Origin: Euryhalocaulis sp050486445
GTDB lineage: Bacteria; Pseudomonadota; Alphaproteobacteria; Caulobacterales; Maricaulaceae
Reading direction: 5' to 3'
Length of the DNA: 64,000 nucleotides
NCBI GenBank assembly: GCA_050486445.1
Contig: JBJHDH010000007.1
Location: 1-64,000 of the forward strand
The translations under genes and the position numbers were made by a program. Under the pieces are notes generated by a model that was not told the origin of the DNA, searched no databases, and saw only the letters and a program-made list of their open reading frames with translations. Below are positions 42,428 to 53,019 of the stretch, piece after piece; positions within the stretch are counted from its first letter, which is position 1, and each line of letters begins with the position of its first letter.

Positions 42428-43474
42428 TCAGGCCGCGGCGGCAGCGCTTTCCGGCGCCTCGACAGTGACCCGGTTTCGGCCGTTGTGCTTGGACTGATAG
42501 AGCAGGGCGTCGGCGCGCGCGACCAGCGACGCGGCGGTTTCGCCGGGCCGCAGCTGCGCTACGCCGGCGGACATGGTGATTGCTCCAAGATCCTCATTCG
42601 TGGACCGGCGCATCAGGCGTTTTTTCTCCACCGCGGTGCGGGCATTCTCGGTGATCTGCGCCGCGCGTTCCAGCGCCACGCCCTTCATCACCACCACGAA
42701 CTCCTCGCCGCCATACCGGCCGACCTCGCCTTCGCGATCAGCTGCGCCGACCAGCGAATGGGCGACGAAGCGGATCACCTGATCACCAGTCTGGTGGCCC
42801 CAGGTGTCGTTGAAGCGTTTGAAATGGTCGATATCAGCGATGGCGACCGACAGAGGCTCGCCGGATGCGGCGCAGGCTTCGGCGGCTTTCGCCAGCGCCT
42901 CGTCCAGACGTTTGCGGTTGGCGATGCCGGTCAGCGCGTCAGTCATAGCCTGTTCGCGCACGCGCTGAAGGTTGACCCGCAGATTGCGCACCTCGCTGGA
43001 AGAACGGTTGAGCTGAGCTTCGAGAGACTGGGTATGACGCTGCATTTTGTGCGTGGCGTCCATCAGAACCCCGACCAGAGAGTGCAGAGCGGCCGGATCC
43101 GCCTTGTCGAATGTGCCGCTGGCGCCTTCCAGCGCACGGCCATAGGCGGCAGTGTTGCGTCCGGCTTCTTCCAGGCGGTGCTGCACCTCCTCCAGTTCCC
43201 GCGTCATGGAAGAGCCGGCGCTGTTCAGCGCCTCTTCCAGAAGCTGTTTGGTGAAATGTGCGTCGTAGAGACGCTGGCAGGTGACCTCGTTGAAATTCAC
43301 GCCATCGGCCAGCAAGGCTTCGATCTCCGCGCTTAACGGCGCGTTATCGCCCAGCTTGTGGGTCAGCCAGATTTCATAATTAAGAGCGCTGGGCGGGATG
43401 TTCCGTTCCAGAAGCTCTTCCAGCACCTGGCGTGCAAGCTCGGCGCCCTCGGCCTGTTTCAGACGCTCGTTCAT
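42428..43474 (-). CDS. diguanylate cyclase, DgcB-like
   Basis: Soluble enzyme of 348 aa that should make cyclic di-GMP. Residues 1-165 are helical and resemble the N-terminus of Caulobacter DgcB (PPSALNYEIWLTHKLG), ending in a coiled coil that leads into the GGDEF domain. The catalytic loop is RYGGEEF (residues 253-259), with DALTGIANRK at 179-188 and DIDHFKRFNDTWGH at 214-227. The inhibitory I-site RxxD is not present: the aligned positions are D246 and G249, so product inhibition may be weak. ATG 43474 has GGGGGAG close by; the 43486 start is less likely. A dyad stands just upstream. Confidence 0.9.
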   Translation of the reverse strand: MNERLKQAEGAELARQVLEELLERNIPPSALNYEIWLTHKLGDNAPLSAEIEALLADGVNFNEVTCQRLYDAHFTKQLLEEALNSAGSSMTRELEEVQHRLEEAGRNTAAYGRALEGASGTFDKADPAALHSLVGVLMDATHKMQRHTQSLEAQLNRSSSEVRNLRVNLQRVREQAMTDALTGIANRKRLDEALAKAAEACAASGEPLSVAIADIDHFKRFNDTWGHQTGDQVIRFVAHSLVGAADREGEVGRYGGEEFVVVMKGVALERAAQITENARTAVEKKRLMRRSTNEDLGAITMSAGVAQLRPGETAASLVARADALLYQSKHNGRNRVTVEAPESAAAAA

Positions 43475-43485
43475 AAACTCCCCCA

Positions 43486-43523
43486 CCCATTTCCGCCGGT
43501 TCTAGGACCAAACCGGAAATGGG
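43486..43523. promoter_or_regulatory. dyad in the leader of the diguanylate cyclase gene
   Basis: CCCATTTCC (43486-43494) pairs with GGAAATGGG (43515-43523), with an inner GGTT/AACC pair. The dyad ends 12 bases before the cyclase start and touches its ribosome site region. It may be an operator or a leader hairpin. It has no T-run, so it is not a good terminator for the helicase gene upstream. Confidence 0.45.
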
Positions 43524-43570
43524 CGGTAAACGCCGCGCATATTATGAAGGAAAGGCGGGAAGGTGAAAGG

Positions 43571-45217
<1,647 letters not shown>

Positions 45218-45312
45218 TCAGTCTCTCTATGGCCGCGCCGGGATCATTGCCGGGGCTGCGGCTGCGTTGGGCCTTGGCCGGGCCGTCTCCGGGAGACGGG
45301 GCGGCGTCTGGC

Positions 45313-45332
45313 GAAAGGGCGCACGCCCTTTC
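45313..45332. terminator. GC hairpin between parE and the helicase gene
   Basis: GAAAGGGC (45313-45320) and GCCCTTTC (45325-45332) pair across a GCAC loop. There is no T-run on the minus strand, so it is either a weak terminator of parE or part of the long leader of the helicase mRNA, where a hairpin could affect cold or stress expression. Confidence 0.35.
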
Positions 45333-45418
45333 CCGGCGCGCAACGGACACGCGGCACATGGTGGATTCGCACGGGAAAGTCAAGGAATGCGGACTTATGC
45401 CCGTCTGAAGCCGGCAAC

Positions 45419-47434
45419 CTAAACGTCGATCTCCTCGACGAACGCCGCGTGGTCCTGGATGTAGCGGAAGCGCAGTTCCGGCTTGCGGCCCATCAGCGTT
45501 TCGATCAGCGCCTCGGCTTCCGCGCGGGCGGCGTCCTCCAGCGTGACGCGGGCGAGGGTGCGCGTGGCCGGGCTCATCGTCGTCTCTTTCAGTTGCGCCG
45601 GCATCATTTCGCCAAGGCCCTTGAAGCGGCTGATCTCCACCTTGCCGCGGCCGTTGAACTCGTCCTTCAGCAGCCGGTCCTTGTCCGCGTCGTCGCGGGC
45701 ATAGGCGGTCTTGCCGCCCTGGCTGAGCCGGTAGAGCGGCGGCATGGCCAGATAAAGCCGCCCGGCCTCGATCAGCGGCTTCATCGAGGTGTAGAAAAAC
45801 GTGATGAGCAGCGAGGCGATGTGCGCGCCGTCCACATCGGCGTCGGTCATGATGATGACGCGCTCATAGCGCAGGGCGTCCAGATCGAACCGGCTGCCCG
45901 TCTGCACGCCCAGGGCCAGCGTCAGGTCCGCCAGTTCCTGGTTCTTGGCGATCTTGTCGGCGCCAGCGCTGGCCACATTCAGGATCTTGCCGCGCAGCGG
46001 CAGCACGGCCTGGGTGCGCCGGTCGCGCGCCTGTTTGGCCGAGCCGCCAGCCGAGTCGCCTTCGACCAGAAACAGCTCCGATCCCTCCGCTTCGGCGCCG
46101 GAACAGTCGGCCAGCTTGCCGGGCAGGCGAAGCTTCTTCATCGCCGATTTGCGGCTGACCTCTTTTTCCTGACGCCGCCGCGCACGTTCTTCCGCGCGCT
46201 CGATCACGAAATCGAGCAGGCGCTCGGCTTCGCGCGGGCTGGCCGCCAGCCAGTGGTCGAACGGGTCGCGCATGGCCTGTTCGACCAGGCGCGCGGCCTC
46301 GGGATTGGCCAGCCGGTCCTTGGTCTGGCCCTGAAATTCCGGATTGGAGATGAAGACCGAGACCATCGCCCCGGCGCCGGCCATCACGTCATCCGGCGTC
46401 ACGGCGCTGGCGCGTTTGGCCTTTCCGGCGCTTTCCGCATAGGCGCGCAGGCCCTTAGTCAGCGCCGCACGCAGCCCCGCCTCGTGCGCGCCCCCGTCCG
46501 GGGTTGCGACGGTGTTGCAGTAGGAGCGGACAAAGCCGTCCGCCTCGCCAAACCCGGCGGCGGTCCAGGCCACGGCCCATTCCACCGCGCCGTGGCCCTC
46601 GGCACGCTCGATCCGCCCGGTGAAGGGTTCGGCCGTGACCGTACGGCGCGCGCCGAACTGCTCCAGCAGAAAGTCCGCCAGTCCGCCGGGGAAGTGCAGC
46701 ACCGCTTCTTCCGGTGCGTCCTCGCCGGCGATTTCCGGGTCGCAGCGCCAGCGGATGGTGACGCCGCGATGCAGATACGCCTTTGACCGCGCCATGGCGA
46801 AGACGCGGGCAGGGCGGAACTTCGCCCGTTCGCCGAAGATTTCCGGGTCGGGATGAAAGCGCACTTTCGTGCCGCGCCGGTTCGGGGCCGCGCCGATTTC
46901 CTTCAGCTTCGTCTTCGGCGCGCCGCGGGCATATTCCTGCCGGTAGAGCGTGCGGTCGCGCGCCACCTCCACCTCCAGAATCTCCGACAGCGCGTTGACG
47001 ACCGAGACGCCGACACCGTGCAGGCCGCCGCTGGTCTTGTAGGCCTTGCCGGAGAATTTGCCGCCGGAATGCAGCGTGGTGAGGATCACCTCCAGCGCCG
47101 ACTTGTTCTTGAATTTGTGGTGCGCATCGACCGGGATGCCGCGCCCGTTATCGGCGACGGAGACAAACCCGTCCGCGCCCAGATGCACGTCGATACGGTC
47201 GGCATAGCCGGCGACCGCCTCGTCCATCGCATTGTCCAGCACCTCGGCGAAGAGATGGTGCAGCGCGCGCTCGTCCGTGCCGCCGATATACATGCCAGGG
47301 CGCTTGCGGACGGGCTCCAGTCCCTCCAGCACCTCGATGTCACGCGCGGTGTAGCCGGACTCGGCCCTGGGTCCGCCTTTGCCGGCGAACAGGTCGTCGT
47401 CGCGTTTTTTTGCCGGGGTCTTTGCTTTCGCCAT
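45419..47434 (-). CDS. parE: DNA topoisomerase IV subunit B
   Basis: ATPase and TOPRIM subunit of 671 aa that pairs with ParC. GHKL ATPase motifs are LDNAMDEAVAGY, VADNGRGIPVD, and TSGGLHGVGVSVVNAL. The TOPRIM part has LVEGDSAGGSAKQARDR and DADVDGAHIASLL. The end EIDV is usual. ATG 47434 gives the normal Lys-rich start; ATG 47470 is in frame but extends into the leader. Length and SAGGSAKQ context separate it from gyrB. Confidence 0.94.
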   Translation of the reverse strand: MAKAKTPAKKRDDDLFAGKGGPRAESGYTARDIEVLEGLEPVRKRPGMYIGGTDERALHHLFAEVLDNAMDEAVAGYADRIDVHLGADGFVSVADNGRGIPVDAHHKFKNKSALEVILTTLHSGGKFSGKAYKTSGGLHGVGVSVVNALSEILEVEVARDRTLYRQEYARGAPKTKLKEIGAAPNRRGTKVRFHPDPEIFGERAKFRPARVFAMARSKAYLHRGVTIRWRCDPEIAGEDAPEEAVLHFPGGLADFLLEQFGARRTVTAEPFTGRIERAEGHGAVEWAVAWTAAGFGEADGFVRSYCNTVATPDGGAHEAGLRAALTKGLRAYAESAGKAKRASAVTPDDVMAGAGAMVSVFISNPEFQGQTKDRLANPEAARLVEQAMRDPFDHWLAASPREAERLLDFVIERAEERARRRQEKEVSRKSAMKKLRLPGKLADCSGAEAEGSELFLVEGDSAGGSAKQARDRRTQAVLPLRGKILNVASAGADKIAKNQELADLTLALGVQTGSRFDLDALRYERVIIMTDADVDGAHIASLLITFFYTSMKPLIEAGRLYLAMPPLYRLSQGGKTAYARDDADKDRLLKDEFNGRGKVEISRFKGLGEMMPAQLKETTMSPATRTLARVTLEDAARAEAEALIETLMGRKPELRFRYIQDHAAFVEEIDV

Positions 47435-47540
47435 TGGCCGAAAATGTCTGAGTCGGGGTGTGGGGGCCATGCGCTGCGAACGCCGGGCCCGTGTGTTGTC
47501 GATACACGCTGTTACAGCATGGCGGGCTGTGGATGCGAAA

Positions 47541-47568
47541 CGGGCTCCGCAGTCGCCCGCGGAGCCCG
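47541..47568 (-). terminator. probable terminator of glnA
   Basis: CGGGCTCCGC and GCGGAGCCCG (47541-47550 and 47559-47568) form a ten-bp stem with an 8-base loop. Read on the minus strand it follows the glnA stop by 36 bases and ends in TTTCG, a short T-run. Confidence 0.65.
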
Positions 47569-47604
47569 TTACTGAAGCTTTACATGAAGATGAGGGCTTC
47601 CGTC

Positions 47605-49005
47605 TTATGCCTTGTAATACATATCGAATTCGACCGGATGTGGGTGCATTTCGTAGCGCAGCACCTCTTCCATCTTCAGTTCGATATAGGCGTCGATGAA
47701 ATCATCATCCATTACGCCGCCTTTGGTCAGGAAGGCGCGATCGGCGTCCAGGCTGGCCATCGCTTCGCGCAGACTGCCGCAGACAGTCGGCACGCCCTGC
47801 AATTCCTCAGGCGGCAGGTCGTAGAGGTTCTTGTCCAGCGGATCGCCCGGATGGATACGGTTTTCAATGCCGTCCAGACCGGCCATCAGCAGCGCCGTGA
47901 AGGTCAGATACGGGTTGCCCATCGGGTCCGGGAAGCGGGTCTCGATCCGCTTGGCTTTCGGCGATGTGCCGTGCGGGATACGGATAGAGGCCGAGCGGTT
48001 GCGCGCCGAATAGGCCAGCAGGACCGGCGCTTCGAAGCCGGGCACCAGACGCTTGTAGGAATTGGTGGACGGGTTGGAAAATGCGTTGATCGCTTTGGCG
48101 TGCTTGATGATGCCACCAATATAATAGAGGCAGGTCTCTGAGAGGTTGGCGTAGCGGTCGCCGGCGAATTGCGGTTTGCCATCTTTCCAGATCGACTGGT
48201 GGACGTGCATGCCGGAGCCGTTGTCGTTCCACATTGGCTTGGGCATGAAGGTCGCGGTCTTGCCGAAGGCGTGCGCGACATTGTGCACCACATATTTGTA
48301 GAGCTGCATGCGGTCGGCCATCGTGACCAGGGTCGAGAATTTCAGGCCAAGCTCGTGCTGGGCCGGGGCCACCTCATGGTGGTGCTTTTCGACCTGAAGG
48401 CCGATCTGGTCCATCACCGCCAGCATTTCGCCGCGCAGATCCTGGCCGGAATCGATCGGCGGCACCGGGAAATAGCCGCCCTTTGGGCCGGGCCGGTGGC
48501 CCATATTACCGTTTTCGTAGCGCGTGCCGGTATTGGCGGGCAGTTCGGTCGAATCGATGGCATAGCCTGTCTCGGCCTGGCTGGTGGTCCAGCGCACATC
48601 GTCAAACACGAAGAACTCGGCCTCAGGGCCGAAGAACGCCGAATCGCCGGCGCCGGACTGCTTCACATAGGCTTCCGCCTTTTTGGCGATGGAGCGCGGA
48701 TCACGATTATAGGGCGTGCCCGAGGGCTCCAGAATGTCGCAGAACACCGCCAAGGTAGGCTGCTGGAAGAACGGATCGACATGGGCGTTCGCCGCGTCGG
48801 GCAGGAGCACCATGTCGGACTCGTTGATGGCCTTCCAGCCCGAAATGGACGAGCCATCGAACATCGTGCCTTCGCTCAGCAGTTCTTCGTCCACCAGAGA
48901 GACGTCGAAGGTCACATGCTGCATCTTCCCGCGCATGTCGGTGAAGCGCAGGTCGACATATTTGATGTCTTCGTCCTTGATTTTTTTGAGAACGCTGTCG
49001 CTCAT
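47605..49005 (-). CDS. glnA: glutamine synthetase type I
   Basis: Dodecameric enzyme of 466 aa that makes glutamine from glutamate and ammonia. Typical stretches are FTDMRGKMQHVTFD, MFDGSSISGWK, FFGPEAEFFVFDD, VEKHHHEVAPAQHELG and HVHQSIWKDG. The adenylylation loop KNLYDLPPEE carries the regulatory Tyr395, so activity should be switched by GlnE with PII. glnB lies 111 bp upstream on the same strand, as expected for a nitrogen-control operon. A terminator follows. Confidence 0.97.
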   Translation of the reverse strand: MSDSVLKKIKDEDIKYVDLRFTDMRGKMQHVTFDVSLVDEELLSEGTMFDGSSISGWKAINESDMVLLPDAANAHVDPFFQQPTLAVFCDILEPSGTPYNRDPRSIAKKAEAYVKQSGAGDSAFFGPEAEFFVFDDVRWTTSQAETGYAIDSTELPANTGTRYENGNMGHRPGPKGGYFPVPPIDSGQDLRGEMLAVMDQIGLQVEKHHHEVAPAQHELGLKFSTLVTMADRMQLYKYVVHNVAHAFGKTATFMPKPMWNDNGSGMHVHQSIWKDGKPQFAGDRYANLSETCLYYIGGIIKHAKAINAFSNPSTNSYKRLVPGFEAPVLLAYSARNRSASIRIPHGTSPKAKRIETRFPDPMGNPYLTFTALLMAGLDGIENRIHPGDPLDKNLYDLPPEELQGVPTVCGSLREAMASLDADRAFLTKGGVMDDDFIDAYIELKMEEVLRYEMHPHPVEFDMYYKA

Positions 49006-49116
49006 GATTGGAAGGTCTCCAGAAATGGTGTCTGCCGTTACACGGCGCGCGCCGGGGCGGCAAAACCAGCCCAGCGCGCGTCATGCGTCATTGATGTGAG
49101 GCGACGGCCCACGCCG

Positions 49117-49455
49117 TCACAGCGCGGCGGCGCCGCGCTCGCCTGTCCGGATCCGGACCGCCTCTTCAACCGTGGTGACGAAAATCTTTCCGTCACCGAT
49201 CTTTTCCGTCCGCGCGGTTTGCACGATCGTGTCTACGACGCGCTCCGCCAGGTCCGCCGGCACGACGATCTCGATCTTGATCTTCGGCAGGAAGTCGATG
49301 ACGTACTCGGCGCCGCGATACAGCTCCGTATGTCCCTTCTGCCGCCCGTAGCCCTTGGCCTCGGTAACGGTCATCCCCTGAACGCCGATCTCCTGAAGGG
49401 CCTCTTTGACCTCGTCCAGCTTGAACGGCTTTATGATTGCTTCGACTTTTTTCAT
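49117..49455 (-). CDS. glnB: nitrogen regulatory protein P-II
   Basis: Trimeric signal protein of 112 aa that reads 2-oxoglutarate and ATP. The T-loop GHTELYRGAEYVIDF has uridylylation site Tyr51. B- and C-loops are TGERGAAAL and GDGKIFV. It is transcribed with glnA. The ATG at 49455 gives the conserved MKKVEAIIKPFKLDEVK start; the frame extends upstream but has no support. A TATAAT box stands 29 bases upstream. Confidence 0.96.
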   Translation of the reverse strand: MKKVEAIIKPFKLDEVKEALQEIGVQGMTVTEAKGYGRQKGHTELYRGAEYVIDFLPKIKIEIVVPADLAERVVDTIVQTARTEKIGDGKIFVTTVEEAVRIRTGERGAAAL

Positions 49456-49483
49456 CCCCACGCCCCAGAATGCCAGAATAGCG

Positions 49484-49489
49484 ATTATA
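49484..49489 (-). promoter_or_regulatory. -10 box of the glnBA promoter
   Basis: A perfect TATAAT on the minus strand places a transcription start near 49477, about 20 bases before the glnB ATG. No good -35 hexamer lies at the right distance, so an activator may help. A sigma-54 or NtrC site was not found. Confidence 0.5.
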
Positions 49490-49530
49490 CTGCACTGCAA
49501 CAAAAACGGCGTCGACCCCCTTTTTTTAGA

Positions 49531-51051
49531 ATGAACGAGATTATTTCCACAAGTCAGTCAGGCGCCGCGGATCGGGCGGCGGAAGCCATTGGAATTCCTT
49601 CGTATTCTCTGATGCAGGCGGTGGGCGCCGCGCTCGCCTCCGCTGCACAAGATTGTGACGCGCCGGATCCGGTCGCTGTTCTGTGCGGTCCGGGAGCCAA
49701 CGGGGGCGATGGATTCGCCGCCGCTGAGCATCTGCGAAAAGCCGGGCGCACGGTTTTTGTGCATGCGCTCGCACAGGCAGAATCGGCTTCGCGTCTGGCG
49801 GGCGACGCCGCCCGGGCCGCCGCCGAATGGGGCGGGCCGGTCATGCCGCTCAGCGCCGAATCGCTGTCCGGGGCCGGTCTGGTGATCGACGCCCTGTTCG
49901 GGGCCGGATTGTCGCGCCCGCTGGAAGGCGCGGCGGTGGCGCTGGCCGATGCCTCGCACCGGCTGAATGTGCCGGTCATCGCGGCTGATTTGCCGAGCGG
50001 GCTGCATGGCGATCTGGGCGCGCCGCTGGCTGGCGGGCCCTGTTTCCGGGCGGACGTGACGGTGACGTTCTTCCGCAAAAAGCCAGCGCACGTGCTTTTG
50101 CCCGGCTGGGCGCTGTGTGGCGAGGTGATCGTCGCCGATATCGGCATTCCCGATTCCCTCCTGGCCCGGTTAGGCGTGGAGATGTGGGAAAACGGACCGG
50201 CGCTGTGGCGGGCGGCTTATCCCTGGCCGGCGCTGGAGACGAACAAGCACCGGCGCGGCCGGCTGGCCGTGCTCTGTGGCCCCCGGCAGGAGACCGGGGC
50301 GGCAAGGCTGGCCGTGGCCGGGGGGCGGCGCGCCGGAGCGGGCTTCACCACGCTGTTCGGCGAGGCGGACGCTCTGGACATCGCCGCCACGCACGAAACC
50401 GGCGCGGTGCTGCGCGCAGCCGGGCGCGGCGCGGAGACGGCGCAGGCGATCCGGGAGTTCGGCGCGCGCGCCGCCGTGCTGGGACCGGGCGCACGCAGAG
50501 ACGCCCCGACGCGGGCGCTGGTGCTGGACCTGCTGGCCGAAGGCCCCGCGCTGGTGCTGGACGCCGACGCGCTCAGCGTATTCGCCGATGCGCCGGAGGC
50601 GCTGCTGTCCGCGCTGCGGCCCGATTGCGTGCTGACCCCGCACGAGGGCGAGTTTGCGCGCCTGTTCCCGGACCTTGCTCTGGCGGAGTCGCCAGCCGCC
50701 AGATCAAAAATCGACAGAGCGCGCGCCGCCGCCGCGCGGGCAGGCTGCACTGTGCTGCTGAAAGGCGCGGACACCGTGATCGCAGGTCCGCCATTGGGGG
50801 CAGAAAATGGCCGGGCGGTAGTGAACACGGAAGGTGCGCCCTGGCTCGCCAGCGCTGGAACCGGCGATGTGCTGGCCGGGATTATCGGCGGGCTGATGGC
50901 GCAGGGCATGGCGGCGTTCGACGCGGCCTGCGCCGGGGCATGGCTGCACGGACGGGCAGGGCGCATGTTCGGCCCCGGCCTGATCGCGGAAGATTTGCCG
51001 GACACGCTGCCCGCCGTGCTGCGGGAACTGCTGGCGTTCTCACCAGACTGA
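49531..51051 (+). CDS. nnr: bifunctional NAD(P)H-hydrate epimerase / dehydratase
   Basis: Repairs damaged NAD(P)H hydrates; 506 aa. The N-terminal NnrE epimerase (about 1-205) has VLCGPGANGGDGFAAAEHL and VIAADLPSGLHGD. The C-terminal NnrD dehydratase (about 215-506) has KHRRGRLAVLCG, ALVLDADALS, LTPHEGEFARLFP and GTGDVLAGIIGGLMAQG. The ATG at 49531 is the first one that gives the domain; the frame is open far upstream but only antisense to glnBA. No ribosome site is obvious, as the leader is a C/T run. Convergent with the glycosidase, six bases apart. Confidence 0.92.
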   Translation: MNEIISTSQSGAADRAAEAIGIPSYSLMQAVGAALASAAQDCDAPDPVAVLCGPGANGGDGFAAAEHLRKAGRTVFVHALAQAESASRLAGDAARAAAEWGGPVMPLSAESLSGAGLVIDALFGAGLSRPLEGAAVALADASHRLNVPVIAADLPSGLHGDLGAPLAGGPCFRADVTVTFFRKKPAHVLLPGWALCGEVIVADIGIPDSLLARLGVEMWENGPALWRAAYPWPALETNKHRRGRLAVLCGPRQETGAARLAVAGGRRAGAGFTTLFGEADALDIAATHETGAVLRAAGRGAETAQAIREFGARAAVLGPGARRDAPTRALVLDLLAEGPALVLDADALSVFADAPEALLSALRPDCVLTPHEGEFARLFPDLALAESPAARSKIDRARAAAARAGCTVLLKGADTVIAGPPLGAENGRAVVNTEGAPWLASAGTGDVLAGIIGGLMAQGMAAFDAACAGAWLHGRAGRMFGPGLIAEDLPDTLPAVLRELLAFSPD

Positions 51052-51057
51052 TCTGTT

Positions 51058-53019
51058 TTACGGATACGTCTCCCCGTGGCCGTGGGGGAATAGCGGGTTG
51101 GCGCTGTCATAAGGCAGGTCGGGGCGCTGGGCCTCCACCGCCGTCATGGAGGAGGGCAGCTCGAACGGCAGCGTTCCCCCCGGCGCTGCCTGTCCGGTCA
51201 GCACATCCAGCAGCGCCGCGTCGCTGACTCCGAACACGCCCAGCAGCGCCGCCGTGTGGGGCTGCAATTCTGTCATCACCGCCGGCCGGTCCAGATGCAC
51301 GGCCACGACCACCGGCGCCGCGCTGGCATAGGCGGCGATGCGGTCGAACACATCCTGTCCCGGCAGGAAGGCGAGATCGCCCTCATGATACATGGCGCCG
51401 AAGAAATAATCCGGGTGCAGCGTCTCATACGGCGTCGCGGTGCGCACAATCACCACATCCGCGTCGGCGGGGGACAGCGCCACCGCAAGCCCGGCGGCCG
51501 CGGCGGCGAGCGGATCCACGCCCTCCAGCCACACGCTGGCGCCGCGCGGCAATGGCAGCACGCCGTCATTTTCCAGCAGCACGATGGAGCGGCGCTGCGC
51601 GTCCGTCGCCAGAGACTGGAAATCCGCCGAGCCGACAAGCCGCCCCACCGCCGCCGGATCGACATAGGGATTTTCAAACAGGCCCTGACGGAATTTCAGC
51701 GCCATGATCCGCATCACGGATTCATCCAACCGCGCCTCGTCCGTCATGCCCTGTTCCACCGCCTCGATCAGGCGCTGGCTTTCCATTGTGCCGCCGAACT
51801 GGTCGATCCCGGCCTGCACGCCCTTGGCGAAGCGTTCGGTCTGGCTGAGGTCTTCCACGCCCCAGGGCATGGCGATGGCGGGCGGCTCGCCGGGGCGGCT
51901 GCCTTCGCGGCAGGCGCGCGCGCAGTCATTGGTGATTGCCCAGTCCGACAGCACCAGCCCGCCGAAGCCGTGCCGGCCGCGCAGCAGGCCGGTGAGAAGC
52001 TGGGCGTTGAACCCGGCGCCGACCTGTTCCAGCGGCTCGCCGTCCAGCGTCATGCCTTCCAGAATGGAATAGGTCGGCATCACGCCTTCCGCGCCCACGG
52101 CGAAGGCCGCCTCGAACGGGATAATGTGCAGCGCCAGACTTTCCTCGGTCAGCGAGGCGTAGCGGCCATAATAATTGTGCGAGTCGAAGCCCTGATCGCG
52201 CGCCGCGCCATAACCGGCCCAGTGCTTCACTACGGTGGCGACGCCATCCCGCGTCACGCCCTCCACGCCGCCCTGAAACCCCTCGATATAGGCGGCGGTC
52301 ATGCGCGCCGCGCGCGCCGGGTCTTCGCCAAACGTGCCGTCAATCCGCGACCAGCGCGGCTCGGTGGCCAGGTCCGCCTGCGGCGACAGCGCCATATGGA
52401 TGCCGACGGCGCGGTATTCCTGCCGCGCGATGTCGCCGAACGCGCGCGTCACGGCGGGGTCGTCGATGGCGGCGAAGCCGAGCACTTCCGGCCATTGCGA
52501 AAAGCCGCTGGCGGCGACGCTGGCGCCGAACGTCTCGGCGAAATGATTACGCGGATCGGTGCTGATCGTCACCGGAATCCCGAGCCGGGTGGATTCGGCG
52601 ATCTCCTGGATCGCATTGTTCTGTTCGGCGAAGCGTCCGGGGTCGGTCGCCATGCGGGTGATGAAGCTGTTGATCCCGCGCTCGCCGATCAGCGGTTCCA
52701 GCGCCTCCAGATCGTAGGCATCCTGTGCGCCGGGCAATGTGCCGTGCATCATCGCGCCGGCTTTTTCGGCCAGCGTCATGCGCGCGACCAGATCGGCGGC
52801 GCGGGTCTCCGCGTCCAGCCGCCAGTCCTCATAGGGGTCCAGCACGCCATTGCGGTTCAGGTCGCGAAAGCGCAGCCCGTCCGCCTCGATCAGGGCACCA
52901 GTGCGTACGCCCAGCTCCGGCGCCTCTGGACGCGCGGCGTTGTCGCATCCGGCGAGCAGACCGAGGCTCAAACCAAGGCCAAGACCGGCCGCGACAACCG
53001 GCGCGATATTGTTGCTCAT
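51058..53019 (-). CDS. glycoside hydrolase family 3 lipoprotein
   Basis: Envelope beta-glycosidase of 653 aa. A leader with lipobox LLAGC (Cys25) is followed by an EF-hand-like loop DLNRNGVLDPYED (53-65) likely to bind calcium. The GH3 N-terminal barrel has TISTDPRNHFAETF, WSRIDGTFGEDP and VVKHWAGYG; the nucleophile Asp is in GLVLSDWAITND. The C-terminal GH3 domain starts around residue 465 with RSIVLLENDGVLPLPRG. The exact sugar is unknown; beta-glucosidase or exo-glucanase are the common forms. A GGAG site precedes the ATG, which overlaps the stop of the acyl-activating gene. Confidence 0.9.
   Translation of the reverse strand: MSNNIAPVVAAGLGLGLSLGLLAGCDNAARPEAPELGVRTGALIEADGLRFRDLNRNGVLDPYEDWRLDAETRAADLVARMTLAEKAGAMMHGTLPGAQDAYDLEALEPLIGERGINSFITRMATDPGRFAEQNNAIQEIAESTRLGIPVTISTDPRNHFAETFGASVAASGFSQWPEVLGFAAIDDPAVTRAFGDIARQEYRAVGIHMALSPQADLATEPRWSRIDGTFGEDPARAARMTAAYIEGFQGGVEGVTRDGVATVVKHWAGYGAARDQGFDSHNYYGRYASLTEESLALHIIPFEAAFAVGAEGVMPTYSILEGMTLDGEPLEQVGAGFNAQLLTGLLRGRHGFGGLVLSDWAITNDCARACREGSRPGEPPAIAMPWGVEDLSQTERFAKGVQAGIDQFGGTMESQRLIEAVEQGMTDEARLDESVMRIMALKFRQGLFENPYVDPAAVGRLVGSADFQSLATDAQRRSIVLLENDGVLPLPRGASVWLEGVDPLAAAAAGLAVALSPADADVVIVRTATPYETLHPDYFFGAMYHEGDLAFLPGQDVFDRIAAYASAAPVVVAVHLDRPAVMTELQPHTAALLGVFGVSDAALLDVLTGQAAPGGTLPFELPSSMTAVEAQRPDLPYDSANPLFPHGHGETYP

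Noticed and set aside
48169..49530. Upstream part of a very long plus-strand open frame in phase with the NAD(P)H-hydrate repair gene
   Set aside because: It lies antisense to glnA and glnB, and its translation looks like GC-driven shadow coding; the true gene starts near 49531.
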